Positions 1-11,471 of a stretch of 64,000 nucleotides of DNA are shown piece after piece; position 1 is the stretch's first letter; each line of letters opens with the position of its first letter. The stretch spans positions 149,028 to 213,027 of the forward strand of contig JAKCPI010003083.1 of the NCBI GenBank assembly GCA_023213315.1, read 5' to 3'. Position numbers and translations under genes: made by a program. Under the pieces are notes generated by a model, which did not search any database, was not told the origin of the DNA, and saw nothing but the letters and a program-made list of their open reading frames with translations. The DNA comes from Euborellia annulipes. Taxonomy: Eukaryota; Arthropoda; Insecta; Dermaptera; Anisolabididae.

Positions 1-2325
1 ACCAAATAAAATAATAATTTACCGTATTTTATAAATTATAAATTTAACATCCCTGTCTTTTTAATATCCACCCAAGAAAATTTTTGGTAATATATTCCCC
101 TTTTCCCTTTCACTCACTTTAAATTATCTATAGAAAAGTTTTTAAAAGTTAATAAAAAAAAAAAAAAATAAACAAGACTTGCTTTGCTTTGGAAACAATA
201 TCAATTAATCAATTTTTAGTGGCATTTTTGGTGTGAGTGGAGATTAATAATAATATACAGTCTTTGTTGTTGTTGTCGTTGGCCTGATTCAATTAATTTT
301 CTCCCATTCATTCTGCTTAAAATAAAAATACAATTAATAATTAATTACAACCATCCCCTCTTTGGGATGGATTCATTTTCTGCTTATTAAATAAACAAAT
401 ATTTGAAGGTTTATACTGCCAACAATAATACGATATTTTTTAAAAACAAATATGTAATGCAATTTTATTATTAATAATAGGGAGGTGAACTTGAAATTTT
501 CACCCTCAATATAATCAATTTCATTTCATTACATCCCATTCCACTCATATTCATTTTGTAAATTTGAATTTAAGGTTTTATGTATTAAGCTGTAGACAAA
601 TTGAATAAATATAAGCTTATTTCAATACAAAAATACATTATTGAAATGTTTATATGAATTTTTATCAAAAAAGTGCATAATAAATAGATAAATGTTTATA
701 TCCAATATTAGCCCTTCTAGACTTGAAAAAAATATGACAATAAACAATGACTTAACATCCGAAATTTTTAAAGGAGAGCTTAATTATGTGGAACGTCACC
801 CGGTAGCCATCGGTACTATGTATTTTTAAAAATCTCGACATCGAATTTTTGACATGACCGCAATATTTTCTCACTATTATTTATTACATACATAGGTAAA
901 TATATAATTTTATACTTAAAATATTTTATAAACAATTTTAGTTTGAATTTAAGGGCACTCTCTATTTGTGTTTCAATACTAACTTATAGTAAACATCTTT
1001 AGTTTACCAGTGGGTTTAACTTTATTTGACTATGTTGATGACCAAAGCATTAAACAACATTGTATTTGTTGAAACTTTACTCTAACAAGATCATATGGTG
1101 ACCTCAATATAATAATTTTTGCTAAGTTAGTTATCTATAATAGACAAAGGATTAAATAATATTATGGGTCATAAAAGGGAGTATAATGCATTTAATTTTT
1201 TACTTTCTTTCACCTATACATAAAAAGTATTGGAAGAATAATTCAATTATTTAAGAAAAAAAGATAATTTTTAGTTATATCTTATTTTTTGGTCCCCATA
1301 CCCCTCTAAATGCTTGAATTAGAAAAACTTTCTAAAGTTCATGAGAAATATGTAGCAAAATATACCAATTCAAATATAAATTTATTACGCAAATATTTCA
1401 AGCAATAAATTAGTGTAAACATGAATAAAGATAGGAGCAGGTTTTATCCCCCCCCCCTCCCTCCCAAAAAACCATATTTCATTTATTATAGATCAATAGA
1501 GTTCGTATACTAATCACTATCCCTTTTTTTTTTTCAAATATAAATTACAGACATGACCTTTTCTTTATGATTGGTTAAATTTTATAACTCACCTCAATAA
1601 AAAATAATTGAAATGCATTTGACCTTTTATAATAAAATTTCCTTAGGTTTGTTTAACGCTCGTCTCTTTTAAAGTCTATTTACACTATTTTAAGTATGAT
1701 ATCTCTCTCTCTTTTTTTTTAAATGCAATTTTTAAATTAAACTAAGCTAAGGGAATAGTAATAATTCATAAAGATTTAATATTTACTATTTTCTCATATA
1801 ATGAAAAAAAAATTCTTTTTTTTTCTTTTAGTGTGTGACATAAAACGTGAATCACCCGGTTCTATAAAATTTAATTCAGTTTAATTATCCGTAAGCAATT
1901 AATAATGAGCGTAAAGTAAAGAAGCATGAGGCAGAGCTTAAATGGACGGTCATAATTCAAAAAAGACGACGCGTCGCCGACGAGAAAAATAATGGGGCGG
2001 CGGGTTAGAAAAAAAAAAATAATAATAAAAAGAAAAAAAAAAAAGAAAGAATTAATTTAATTTAACAATACCTCTACGGATATTCACCTAGATTTCATAT
2101 TTTTAATCAGAGCTTTTCAATCTTTTCAACGAGATAAAATAATCTCGATTTTGATTCGGGGAAAAAAATTTTCATATAAAAATTATAATCCAAAATAAAC
2201 CAGAGAGAGAAAATTAATATCTCGTGTGGTTTATTTTCAATTAAATGAAAATTTTTGAATACACTTGCAGTTGATATTAGGTAGAGGGCTCGCTAGGCTC
2301 TAACAGTTGTAATTATAGGTAGGAT

Positions 2326-2617
2326 CATGGGCGTACCCAGGATCAAATCTAGGGGGGGGGCATGGTCAGATCATGGTCGTCCAGGGGGGGGGGCAGATCA
2401 TGGTCGTCCAGATTGGGACATAGCTATTTTTAATATAGAGGGGAAAAGCCTTCGAATTAAAGGCCTAAAAACCCTCGAGTCCTAACAAAAATAATCATTC
2501 GCCGCCGCTATCCACCAATTTTGTTTCGTTTCACCACTTTATAAACGTTTAATTTTTTTTTTTGCTTCTGAGGGGGGGGCAGCTGCCCCCCCCTGCCCCT
2601 CGCTGGGTACGCCCATG
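2326..2617. mobile_element. hAT-like MITE, GGGCGTACCCAG subfamily
   Basis: Terminal inverted repeats CATGGGCGTACCCAG and CTGGGTACGCCCATG bound a 292-bp non-coding element. Flanks GGTAGGAT (2318-2325) and GATAGGAT (2618-2625) match at 7 of 8 bases, the target-duplication length of hAT transposons. It contains G-runs and an internal duplication of the block around AGATCATGGTCGTCCAG. The interior is the reverse complement of the copy at 47770-48014. Confidence 0.85.
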
Positions 2618-2738
2618 GATAGGATAAATAAAAAATTTTATATAACTCTAAAATCAATTTTTTTCTCGAAAAACGTCATTTTTTAAGTAAAAAATTATCG
2701 AAAAATTGCCCTTTTAGCGCAATGCATAACTACTTGAC

Positions 2739-2983
2739 CATTGGCGTAGCCAGAAATTTTTTATGGGGGAGGGGGATCAAGAAATTTTTTTCAAAAATTT
2801 AAGATTATTTTAGAGTATTTATAAATTATTTTGGCTTGTTTTTTTTTAGCTAGAGTAAATTATTATATTTTCCTTTCTCTTACCCTATATGAAATATAAT
2901 TTGTATTAAATATCTAGTCATGGCTTGGGTCCCATGGGGGGGAGGTTTGAACCCCAAACCCCCCCCCCCTGGCTACGCCTATG
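2739..2983. mobile_element. hAT-like MITE, GGCGTAGCCAGA subfamily
   Basis: The 245-bp element starts CATTGGCGTAGCCAGA and ends GGCTACGCCTATG. It is flanked by perfect 8-bp duplications TACTTGAC at 2731-2738 and 2984-2991. The interior is AT-rich with G/C homopolymer runs next to the ends and no coding capacity. Confidence 0.88.
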
Positions 2984-3164
2984 TACTTGACTATAAAAGC
3001 TACATTAAATCTAAATATATTTTTAGAATGATTGGTTTAATACCCCCCGGACCTTTTTTTTTGATGTGTCGTTATTTTACCGCATGAGAGCATTCGGCGG
3101 GAAATTCATATTTGAAATATAATAGGTAAATAAAAGAATAGCAGCTAAAATTATTTCATTTATT

Positions 3165-4002
3165 ATAATTTCGTGGCTGTATATAAAATTGTTCGTAATA
3201 GGAAGAGGTTAGCACCAAATAAAAAGAGCCTCTATTATTAAATAAACTCTTTAATCGGACGTTTCGGCATAGTTCTCTGCCATCATCAGCCTTCAAGCTA
3301 GAAGTCATCAAACATTACATAACATTTCATTATTATAACATGGCAATTACATTAATATTTACAGTATAAAAGTGTTACATATATTACTTACAGTGCATAA
3401 GTCTTAAATAGACATATATTGAACATTAATAATAGAGTTGTCTGGAGTAAATAATACAATTGATTGATATTACCAATGTATTAGTCAGTGAATATTGGAC
3501 AACGTTAAATACCATCAAGTGGCGGACAAGAGAGAAACGAGCTCAATGAATTAGATTTTTAAATAACGTCTTTATATATAATTAATTTTTCTTGAAATAA
3601 TTTAATTATATATAAAGACGTTATTTAAAAAATCTAATTCATTGAGCTCGTTTCTCTCTTGTCCGCCACTTGATGGTATTTAACGTTGTCCAATATTCAC
3701 TGACTAAATACATTGGTAATATCAATCAATTGTATTATTTACTCCAGACAACTCTATTATTAATGTTCAATATATGTCTATTTAAGACTTATGACTGTAA
3801 GTAATATATGTAACACTTTTATACTGTAAATATTAATGTAATTGCCATGTTATAATAATGAAATGTTATGTGAATGTTTGATGACTTCTAGCTTGGAAGG
3901 TGATGATGGCAGAGTGAACCTATGCGAAACGTCCGGATTAAAGAGTTTATTTAATAATAGAGGCTCTTTTTATTTGGCTGCTAACCTCTTCCTATTACGA
4001 AC
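3165..4002. mobile_element. Near-perfect ~820-bp palindrome with hammerhead-like core, inserted with 16-bp duplication
   Basis: Arms 3187-3585 and 3602-4006 are near-identical reverse complements separated by about 16 nt. AATTATTTCATTTATT occurs at both 3149-3164 and 4003-4018, so the insertion made a 16-bp target duplication, a length typical of target-primed retrotransposition. On the - strand, 3289 to 3258 carries CTGATGA, then GGCA-loop-TGCC, then GAAACGTC, a full hammerhead catalytic core with stem II. The matching + strand core in the right arm (near 3898-3938) has lost the first C and part of the stem. No protein is encoded. Confidence 0.75.
3258..3289 (-). ncRNA. Hammerhead-ribozyme-like core (best copy)
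   Basis: Read on the - strand: CTGATGA (3289-3283), T, stem II GGCA / TGCC with an 8-nt loop, then GAAACGTC. In hammerhead numbering this gives C3-U4-G5-A6-N7-G8-A9 and G12-A13-A14. The A15.1/C15.2 and G16.2/U16.1 pairs have no loop between them, and C17 is the cleavage base. A minimal stem III like this matches hammerheads described in Penelope-like elements, which are thought to act as dimers. Stem I pairing here is weak, so activity is uncertain. Confidence 0.55.
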
Positions 4003-4499
4003 AATTATTTCATTTATTTTCCCGCTAGGCTGACGTTCAGAGATCTTCAGAACTTGCTGAATCAGTGGCGTCATTTGTGATCAAGACCATCTTCAGAGCT
4101 TGCTAAAGATAGTCTTGATCAAGACCGAAACGTCAGCCTAGCGGGTCAATAAATGAAATAATTTTAGCTGCTATTCTTTTATTTACCTATTAACGATTAT
4201 CCAGCTATAAAATCCACATTTGTATCATATTTGAAAGTTTAAACCACTGTAGATTCCGAACAGGTAATCAGATCAGACTAAATGTGATGTCAATTTGTGC
4301 AGAAAGAAAACCTCTAATAGAATAAATAAAAAAATCTCGAGCAATTAATACTAAAATCAATTTTTTTTTCAAAAAACCTAATTTTTAGGCAAAGATTGCC
4401 CTTAATGGATAAAAGTCCGGCCACACTTGTCCTATCTTGTTACTATGAAAATGTATGAACATGTTTGTTAATGGGAACTAAGTAAAAAAAAACAAACAA

Positions 4500-4539
4500 T
4501 ACTTTCTCTGTATATATTCATATAGGTAAGAGAAAGTAA
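4500..4539 (+). repeat. Solo right-end hairpin of family A
   Basis: TACTTTCTCT...AGAGAAAGTA with an AT-rich core is identical in form to the 3' terminal hairpin of full family A copies, but nothing else of the element adjoins it. A 39-nt poly-A run follows at about 4553-4591. Confidence 0.6.
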
Positions 4540-4552
4540 AAATAGTTTGGAG

Positions 4553-4593
<41 letters not shown>

Positions 4594-4737
4594 CCTCTTC
4601 TTTTTTTTTAAAAATAGTTTGAAGTCAGGCAAAAGACGTTGTCACGTTAAAAGGCCACCGGGTGTGTAGTAGACTCAGCCAACACTAAATATTTTTATAA
4701 TTAGTCTGGGTAGGTATGCTTATTTCTTTGGTAGGAT

Positions 4738-4828
4738 AGTAACCATATGGCCTCCGGGAGTCGAACAAGGGATCTCTAACCTCTCCGGGAGACACGAGTG
4801 ACTCGGCCCACCAGCAAAAAAATAAGTT
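4738..4828 (-). repeat. tRNA-derived SINE head (relic)
   Basis: On the - strand a tRNA-like block ends with TTGTTCGACTCCCGG (B-box like) after GGGCCGAGTCACTCG. Acceptor-like ends GGCC / GGCC are present, but the cloverleaf is imperfect, so I call a SINE or tRNA relic rather than a gene. Confidence 0.4.
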
Positions 4829-5227
4829 TATAAGGTAAAGCCAGATGTCTCCAGAAATTAATTTCACTTCTACAGGATTAGAGAAAATGACTTCTCTTTG
4901 CTCCATACTATGAATGAATTTTCTGTAATGTTGTTAATGTTTTATACCCATAAACTAAACACAATATATAATTTATTCAGGAAAAAAGGTGTATTTAATA
5001 TTTTTATAGCTGTTGCGTGGTGATAATCAGATAATGATATACTGATAAGTATGTAGTAGATTTTAATTTTTATTTGCTTTTTTTTGTATCGAGAAAATTA
5101 AAATTTTATTACTACAGTAGATTATATTTTGATTTTATAAGAATGAGTTTGAAAAAGAAGTGAAATTTGTGGAATTTAAATTCAAAAAAAGTTCAAAATA
5201 AATAATAAAAGTGTAGTTAAAAATGGT

Positions 5228-5442
5228 AATCGCCCTCCTGGCCGAGAGGTTAGATAAAGTGATAATAATGTTAATAAGCCACGGGGTGTGGGTTCGGATC
5301 CCAGTCCGATGAATATTTATTTAAATAAATTTTAACCCTCAGATTGAGAAGCAGGGAATCTTAAATCAGTAATCAATCTCTGTACTTTATTGTAAAAATT
5401 TAAAGTCTTTACGGCCTCAGATGCCGTAGACTTAAAAAAACA
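5228..5442 (+). mobile_element. tRNA-derived SINE, head type 2
   Basis: An A-box-like GGCCGAGAGGTTAG and a B box GGGTTCGGATCCC are spaced as in a tRNA with a long variable arm (Leu/Ser-like). An AT-rich body containing TTATTTAAATAAAT follows. The 3' end has the stem-loop AAGTCT...TACGGC / GCCGTA..GACTT and then a poly-A tract. This terminal stem-loop is shared with SINEs that have quite different heads elsewhere in the window. It ends about 70 nt before the cadherin acceptor. Confidence 0.7.
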
Positions 5443-5511
5443 AATTAGAGAATAAAATTAATCATTAAAATCACTTAAATTATAAATATTAATTGTTGCA
5501 CTTTATTGCAG

Positions 5512-5719
5512 GTGTACGTGTCAGTTGCAAATGAAAACGACAACGCACCGCTGACACAATTACCGGTGTATTATCCACACGTACCAGAAAACTCACCAGC
5601 AGGAATTTTCGTCGTTCAGTTGCACGCCGAAGACCACGATCTGGATCCACGACAACGGCTTACATATAGAATTACAGCAGGAAATCCCGAGAGCTTCTTC
5701 GCCATCGAGCCTGAAACAG
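5512..5719 (+). CDS. Fat-like cadherin, internal exon (cadherin-repeat junction)
   Basis: Exon of a giant Fat-type protocadherin, a single-pass adhesion and planar-polarity receptor (family knowledge). The acceptor is ...TTTATTGCAG at 5510-5511 and the donor is CAG/GTAAGC at 5719/5720. The 208 nt give 69 codons plus one base (phase 0 in, phase 1 out). Residues 7-13 read NENDNAP, the calcium-binding linker closing one cadherin repeat. The next repeat begins PVYYPHVPENSPAG, with the PEN motif at 25-27. AEDHDLD at 39-45 supplies the D-x-D motif, followed by LTYRITAGNPESFFAIEPET. The NAPL...VYY..VPENSP and TYRI.(A/S)GNP..FFAI signature is, from memory, closest to FAT1-3/kugelei-type cadherins rather than Dachsous or classical cadherins. 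GC and codon use are clearly higher than in the flanks. The open frame continues 50 nt past the donor into intron, so the splice motif and the match of the next exon set the end. Confidence 0.93.
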
Positions 5720-5981
5720 GTAAGCCAAAAAAAATTTTTAGGGGTGTCAAAAGTAGCAAGTTCTTATGAAATAGGGGTTGCAAAAGGTAATAGTCATCAA
5801 ACAGCTAGAGAATACAAATCTAAACGTATTTTGTTGATGATTGTTTTTTTTTTCAGATAATATATATATTATAAAATCTATTTTTTATTATTTCTCTCTC
5901 CTCCTTGAGAGGGGAGAGATGATGTGTGAGTGTAGATTAGTTTTGAGGTGAATCAAAAGTGGTTTTGGATTGTTGTTGTGT

Positions 5982-6297
5982 TGGTGTGTGTGTGTGTGTG
6001 TTGAAAATATCTCAAGAAAAAAAGAGTAGGAGGTTGAAATTGTATAAAGTTAGACTCATGGGACGCTCAAAGTTTTGAAAAATCGGAAAGAGTACTATAT
6101 TTATGATTTTTAGTTTTTTCGATTTTTCTAAATTTGTCCAAGATTTTTTTAATTCAAAAATCAATTATTTTTTAGATTCTCAATAAAATGTATATTCTCA
6201 TTTTGTGATTGAAATCTTCTGAAGACCATTTATTTGTACTCCATAGAAAGATAGGAGAAATGGTTGATGGTAACAAAATATAAATATTTCCTATATT
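5982..6297 (-). mobile_element. Family A element, central fragment
   Basis: Read on the - strand it matches the family A interior: the conserved block around ATGGTTGCCATGG and TCTTCAGAAG, the AATTGATTTTTGAATT block, the TACTTTTTCAG-type block and the GT-rich microsatellite (5983-6001). Both terminal hairpins are missing. Confidence 0.7.
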
Positions 6298-7230
6298 AAA
6301 ATTTTAATTAAATGAATATATGTAGTCGGAAATAAATAATTGAAAAATTGGGGAAAGAAGTAAAATTTGATTATCGAAGGTAAGAGAAAGGGGGGAAGTA
6401 CACAGATTATTTTATTAATAATATAGTTTCCCAGGGAAAATGAAAATTTTCTAAATTTTCGGCATACTAAATAAACAAAAAAATAAATTGAAAATTTTAA
6501 TATATATAAAATAATGTCTTTTTTTTTTAAATAAAAAAAAAAAAAAACGCTCAGCCCCATTGCTTTTATACTATGGCGTTTTTTATAGAAAAAAAGGATA
6601 AGAGGCTTATAACAAACATCACTAAAAAAAGGTGATTCGTTTAAGGAGCTCATGTTTAAATTAGAATTAGAAAATTTAACTAATCCCTACATGTTCCGAA
6701 ATGCTTCTAAAATTAAACTTATTCTTGCTGTTAGTAAAACTAATTTAAAGGCATTTTATTTTTAGTATATTGGTTATCTATTCATCGGTACAAAAAGTAG
6801 TTGTTGTTGTTGTGCATGTTATAGAGCCAAAATATTATAAAATTTGAAGATAAGGAAATTCACGAAGTAAGTTAATTAATTAAGTAATTTTTTTTTTTCT
6901 TTTTTGGATTCCTCAAAAAGAGTATATCCATCAACATCTCGACATCGAATTTTTGACATTATTAATGTCTAACTTTATATATATGTACAATTTACATTGT
7001 ACATGTACATGTAAAATTGAAAATGGGACTCAATTTGTGATAGAGCGTATTTTTACTGTTTTTTCCCTTCATTGAGTATATTTGGTCATTTTATAGTCTG
7101 AATTGACTAAACCTAGAAACCTCACTTACTGTATTTGTTAAAAATAATTTTATATAATCTAACTGAAAAATATGATGAAAAAATAATTATGAAATGAAAA
7201 AGAAAAATGAACAGATTTATGCTGAGGAAT

Positions 7231-7396
7231 CAAGGGCGGATCCAGAGGTTTTTCTCGGGGGGGGGGGGTGATCTGGTGTGACTGGTCGCACAGCACACTA
7301 TTTTTTCTTAATTTCTGAAATTTAAAGGCGCATTCTATACTTGTTTGCCAGAATATAAATACAAATCAAATTTTTTATTAATTTTTAAAATTTTAC
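7231..7396 (+). mobile_element. Family B hAT-like MITE, 3'-truncated
   Basis: Starts with the family B end CAAGGGCGGATCCAG and G-runs, then has the TCTGGTGTGACTGGTCGCAC hairpin arm and its diverged partner GTTTGCCAGAAT. It breaks off at about 7396, where the tail of a family A copy begins. Confidence 0.65.
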
Positions 7397-7511
7397 TCAA
7401 AACGTGTATATCCATCACAATCTGGACATCCGGTTTTTGACATGAACCCAATAATTCCTCTCTCTATATATATTAACATATAGACTATAGAGTTAAGAGA
7501 AAGTAAAATAA
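7397..7511 (+). mobile_element. Family A 3' end fused to family B
   Basis: Begins CTCAAAACGTGTATATCC and runs through the TTTTTGACATGA block to the terminal AT-rich hairpin ending AGAGAAAGT. It abuts the family B fragment without a visible boundary, so it is either a chimera or a deletion product. Confidence 0.6.
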
Positions 7512-8603
7512 AAAAAAAAATTAGTAAAAGGTTTTATTGATAACATGATTAGTGTTTTAACAGGGGGCAATATTATTACATCTTTTCAATTTTTATAATG
7601 TTCGAGAATATTAAATTTTATCTTTTTTAACAAAGATGGACTTTGTTCAAACAAAAATAAATGTCAGTATGAGATCTATTCTAATTAAAATTCTTTATAC
7701 CCCGCTACTTAATGAGAAACCTTGGATTTTTTATTAAATGAATTAATCAGAATGAATAACAATTAACATGTAATGTTTAAAAAAATAATTATGTTAAAAC
7801 TTAATACTTTTTTTTTTTAAATATTGACCCAACTTCTCACTTTAATAGCCAGTAGATATGCATCTTTACGAAAGATAAAACCTTAATAGAGAACCTTTTC
7901 ATTCTTTTTTTTTAAATTAAATTAATATTTTTAGGCCTCGAGTGAAGGAGAAAATATCCATATTTATGAAAAGATTTATATACATAGATAGTAATATTAA
8001 TAATTAAAAAAAAGCAAATGTAAAGTATATTATTTTTGTTAATTAAAAAAAAAAGAACAAAAAAAGAGAGGATATTGACATACAAACAAAAGTAAAAAAA
8101 AAAGAATGAGAATATCTTGAATTTTCATAATCATATTTTTTAATATTAAATTTTTTTGTTCTATATACGTACACGCTTTTGCTGGGTTTATTCCGTTCCC
8201 TTATCCTTTTCTTTCTTTATTAAAAGTATGGTTATTCTTTTTTAATTTAATCTAAAATTTTTTTCAAAGACGAATAAGAAAAGGTCGTAACTTGTATGTA
8301 CTCAACCACTCAGGGATAAAATCAAATTAATACTATTGTTTTGTTATAATAACTTTTTTTTTTTTTAGAAAGAGAGAATTTTTATAAATAATCTTGTTAG
8401 GGAATGAAATTAAAGCTTCTCAAAGTCAAGGACCACGTAAAAATAAAGCTCACATTTTAATTAATAAAAATTGATATTTAGAAGGTAAACTCCTGAGATC
8501 TGAAATCTCGTCATCGAATTTTCAGTAGAACAAAACAAAAAAGAGAAAGTAAAAAATTTAAGAAAGATAAAAAGTAATTTTATAAAAGTTGTGAAAATAA
8601 TTT

Positions 8604-9361
8604 AAAAAATCTGGTGTGATCACAGCACATAACTCTCTCTTATCTTTGGTAAAAGAAAGTTGTGTACTGTGCTTGTCACACCAGATTTTTTGTGTCGAGA
8701 TATATTTAGTTTCCGCCAATATATTAGAATTCAAGATTTTTTTTTAGGCCATTTTTATTTAAGCAATTTGGATACCAACTGCCGGACTGCCTGGGATCCG
8801 AACCCCTGACCCTTGGTATACAAGGGAGATGCGCTACCATACGCCAAACCCGGGCCTATAATTCAAGATATAAAATTTATAAACATGGAAAAATATTTAT
8901 ATTTTGTTACCATAGCAACCATTTCTCCTATCATTCCTATGAAGTGCAAGAGTAAAGTGGCCTTCAAACAATTTTGATGGGAAAAAGAGAAAATAAATTT
9001 TAAAGAGCATCTAAAAAATAATTGATTTTTGAATTTTAATCAAAAGTGAATTTTGAAAAAAATCGAAAAAAAAAACTGAAAAAGTACATCAGTAAAGTAC
9101 TAGTATTTTTTGGCCGATTTTGATCAAAAGTTTATTTTCTCGCTCCAGGAAGGTGTCTAATTTGAATATAAAATTTCAGGCTTATAGCCCTCATGCTTAA
9201 AATTCAACACAGACACACAGACAGACAATGTCACGAAAACCACTTTTATGGATTCAGGGACCTCAAAACGTGAAGATCCATCAAAATCTCGACATCGAAT
9301 TTTTGACATGAATCCAATACATTCTCTATATATTAAACATATATAGAGGTAAGAGAAAGTA
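8604..9361 (+). mobile_element. Family A element, full-length with SINE insertion
   Basis: Left hairpin (AATCTGGTGTGA ... TCACACCAGATT) occupies 8604-8691, followed by TTTAGTTTCCGCC, the ATGTAAAATTTATAAACATGG-type body, a short CACAGACAGAC tract, and the right-end hairpin finishing AGAGAAAGTA at 9361. A SINE fragment (8738-8859) interrupts it. There is no open reading frame of note. Confidence 0.8.
8738..8859 (-). mobile_element. tRNA-derived SINE (type 1) fragment inside family A
   Basis: On the - strand: a head with an A-box region, B-box GGGTTCGGATCCC and CAGGCAGTCCG, then a shortened ATTTAAG palindrome. Flanked by the 10-bp duplication AATTCAAGAT at 8728-8737 and 8860-8869, which also reconstitutes the host family A sequence. 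Confidence 0.8.
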
Positions 9362-9974
9362 AAAGAAATAATGATTGATTTTTTATCCCAACACCATCAA
9401 TCGACATCCGAGAACATAGTAAATAAATAATTTTAATTAACTATAATTGGCCTTCTTATAAGTTTGGAGAACACTTCATTGAACAAGCAAGAAATTCTAC
9501 TGACGTGAGTGGCAACTTCAATTGGAATCAATTAAGGAGAGAACTTTGTGAATAAAAGTATACTATAACAATTATCCAATTTCTTAAATAAAACGAATTT
9601 ATTGAATAATATAATCAACAGGCAGAGGTGAAGAGGGTTGAATTTGAAATAGGATAAAATAAAGTAAACAACAAACACAAAGATATTTTTTAAGTTTCTG
9701 TACAAGTTAGAATACAAGGACAATCCAATAAATGTTCTTTTTTAAATTCCTTTTTTTTCCTTTAAAATAAATTTTGATTTCTTGTCCCTTAATAGAAAAA
9801 GCCTCCCCTCAGGGACATCATTTGAAGGGAATTTGCTCACTCCCAAGAATTTGAAAAAAATAAAATAAAATAAAATTCTACAAAACATATTGTAACTTAT
9901 ATTTTTACAATTAATATTTAATTAATTATAGCCTAAAATGATTATGGATAGCGTTTGAATTTTTCTTTTTAAAT

Positions 9975-10133
9975 TTATTTAAAGTCTTTTTCGGCATCGG
10001 AGGCAATTAAGATCCCGTCTCTATTTATTTCAATTGATTGGTAGCCAATTCAATTGAAATAAATATTTTTCACATGAGACGGGTTGCGATATCTTGACCC
10101 ATAGCACAAGAGGCTTCGACGAATTTTCCTAAA
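9975..10133 (-). mobile_element. tRNA-derived SINE, head type 3
   Basis: On the - strand: a tRNA-like head with TATCGCAACCCGTCTCA as a decayed B box, then a palindromic ATTTCAATTGA / TCAATTGAAAT body. The 3' stem-loop TGCCTCCGATGCCGAAAAAGAC is the same tail module as the other SINEs. Confidence 0.55.
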
Positions 10134-10428
10134 TATTTATAAAATTTATTCAAATTGATTAGTTTTTTCAATTATTTCATTAAAAAATTTGGTTTGAAAT
10201 CCTATAATATAAAATAAAAAATATATAAAAATTTTCAACAACCTTTTTAGGTAAATTTACTTTTATTTACTATAATTAATATAAATATATATATATAGAT
10301 ATATACAATATTTTATTTTGCCCACCACTCCCCTTCTAAATTGAAATAACTAACTAACCTCCCCCGTCCTGACTTTATTGAAAAGGAGTTTTTAACTTGT
10401 TTTTTTTTTTTTTTTTTTTTATTTATAT

Positions 10429-10548
10429 AAGGTTTTTTCGGCATCAGTAAACCCAGTCTCTATTTATCCAATTCAATTGAAATAAATTTTTTCGCCAGTG
10501 AGATCCGAAACCTCGACCTCTCTATCCCCATGCTCAACCTCGAGGTAT
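10429..10548 (-). mobile_element. tRNA-derived SINE, head type 3, second copy
   Basis: On the - strand: ACCTCGAGGTTGAGC..., B-box-like GGTTTCGGATCTCA, then TTTCAATTGAATTGG and the tail TGATGCCGAAAAAACC. A poly-T run precedes it on the + strand, i.e. its poly-A tail. Confidence 0.55.
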
Positions 10549-10849
10549 GTTATTGGTATTTTAATTTTCTAAGGAATTTAATTTTTAACTTTATCCAATG
10601 ATCTTTATAAAAAATTCTATTGCATTAAAGGGAAAACTCTTAAAGGATATTGGTTTGGAAATAATTAAAATCCCATTGGAAATCCGCTGTCAAATGTAAC
10701 TTTGATAGGGTTTAGGGACTTTCTCTTGAACTGCTAGTGTTATTTATGGTTCCTTTTTTGCTATCCTATATCACCCTTTGAGCCACTCTTAAATTTATTG
10801 GAAAACTATATAAATTATAAAAATACTCTTCGCAAAAGGAGACCATTGT

Positions 10850-10851
10850 TT

Positions 10852-10882
<31 letters not shown>
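10850..10882. repeat. (ATTT)n microsatellite
   Basis: Eight uninterrupted TTTA units. Confidence 0.9.
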
Positions 10883-11359
10883 CTATCAAATTATTCTCTA
10901 ATAAATTCAAGTTGTTGTTTTAAAGGTTATGTTTACTAAAAAGAAATATTTCACAATGGATAAGAGCTTTAAGAGTATTTTTTTTTTTTTTAGACAAAAA
11001 GCCTTAACCTATATGACGTAAAATCCCTTCAGGGAATTTTCATCTTCAGCAAAAAAGAAAGCTTTAGGTCTATAAAGTGAGTGTGAAAGGGTGTCTTTTT
11101 ATTTATATCCCTTTTGTTTTCGTTCTGAAGCAGAATATATATCTACTCAACTACTAAAAAATCTTTTATAGAACGGGAATGTAGTACATTAGCGTAAAAA
11201 TAATATTTTCATGCAATAATAATAACAAAATAAATGAGAATTCGAATTTTTTTTTTTATCCATAAATATATGAGTACAAATATTTTAAAGATGGAATGCT
11301 AAACAAAGGAGTAAGTATGGAAGGAATTTGTTATCATGAAAGGAAGCGAGAGCTCTGGG

Positions 11360-11471
11360 AAAAAAATCTGGTGTGACTGGTCGCACAGCACACAACTTTC
11401 TCTTACCTTCGGTAATCGAAAGTTGTGTTCTGTGCTTGCCACACCAGATTTTTTGTGTCCAGATATATTTA
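11360..11471 (+). mobile_element. Family A left-end hairpin, solo
   Basis: The complete ~95-nt left hairpin (ATCTGGTGTGACTGG...CACACCAGATTTTTT) plus TGTCCAGATATATTT. It then stops abruptly at AAAATATTTAAT, which belongs to a family E element. The hairpin carries ACTTTCTCTTACC in its top arm. Confidence 0.75.

Larger units (their letters stand above)
3121..4191. mobile_element. Outer ribozyme-bearing foldback element interrupted by a second foldback
   Basis: The first 44 nt (3121-3164) are an exact reverse complement of the last 44 (4148-4191). The right part (4019-4147) is a foldback around GCTAGGCTGACGT / ACGTCAGCCTAGC. On the + strand, CTAAAGA (4103-4109), a perfect GTCTTGATCAAGAC stem (4112-4125) and GAAACGTC (4127-4134) form a one-mismatch hammerhead-type core. 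On the - strand an intact CTGAAGA lies at 4090-4096, but its GAAA partner is decayed. The inner element 3165-4002 split the left arm. Penelope-like retroelements carry hammerhead motifs of this layout and often have inverted terminal repeats (family knowledge); membership here is inference. Confidence 0.7.
1..5511 (+). other. Intron upstream of the first cadherin exon (partial)
   Basis: AT-rich intronic DNA up to the acceptor at 5511; its 5' end lies outside the window. Repeats within it are listed separately. 1-2317 holds homopolymer runs, AT-rich text and a decayed family A right-end relic near 829-905, with nothing else recognisable. 4192-4499 and 4930-5220 show no structure beyond poly-A/T. 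Confidence 0.75.

Noticed and set aside
3842..4033. 63-codon open frame
   Set aside because: Lies in the right arm of the 820-bp palindrome; no protein similarity and the mirrored arm does not preserve it.
6291..6653. 120-codon open frame on the - strand
   Set aside because: Phe/Lys/Ile-rich translation of AT-rich DNA, typical of chance frames at this base composition.
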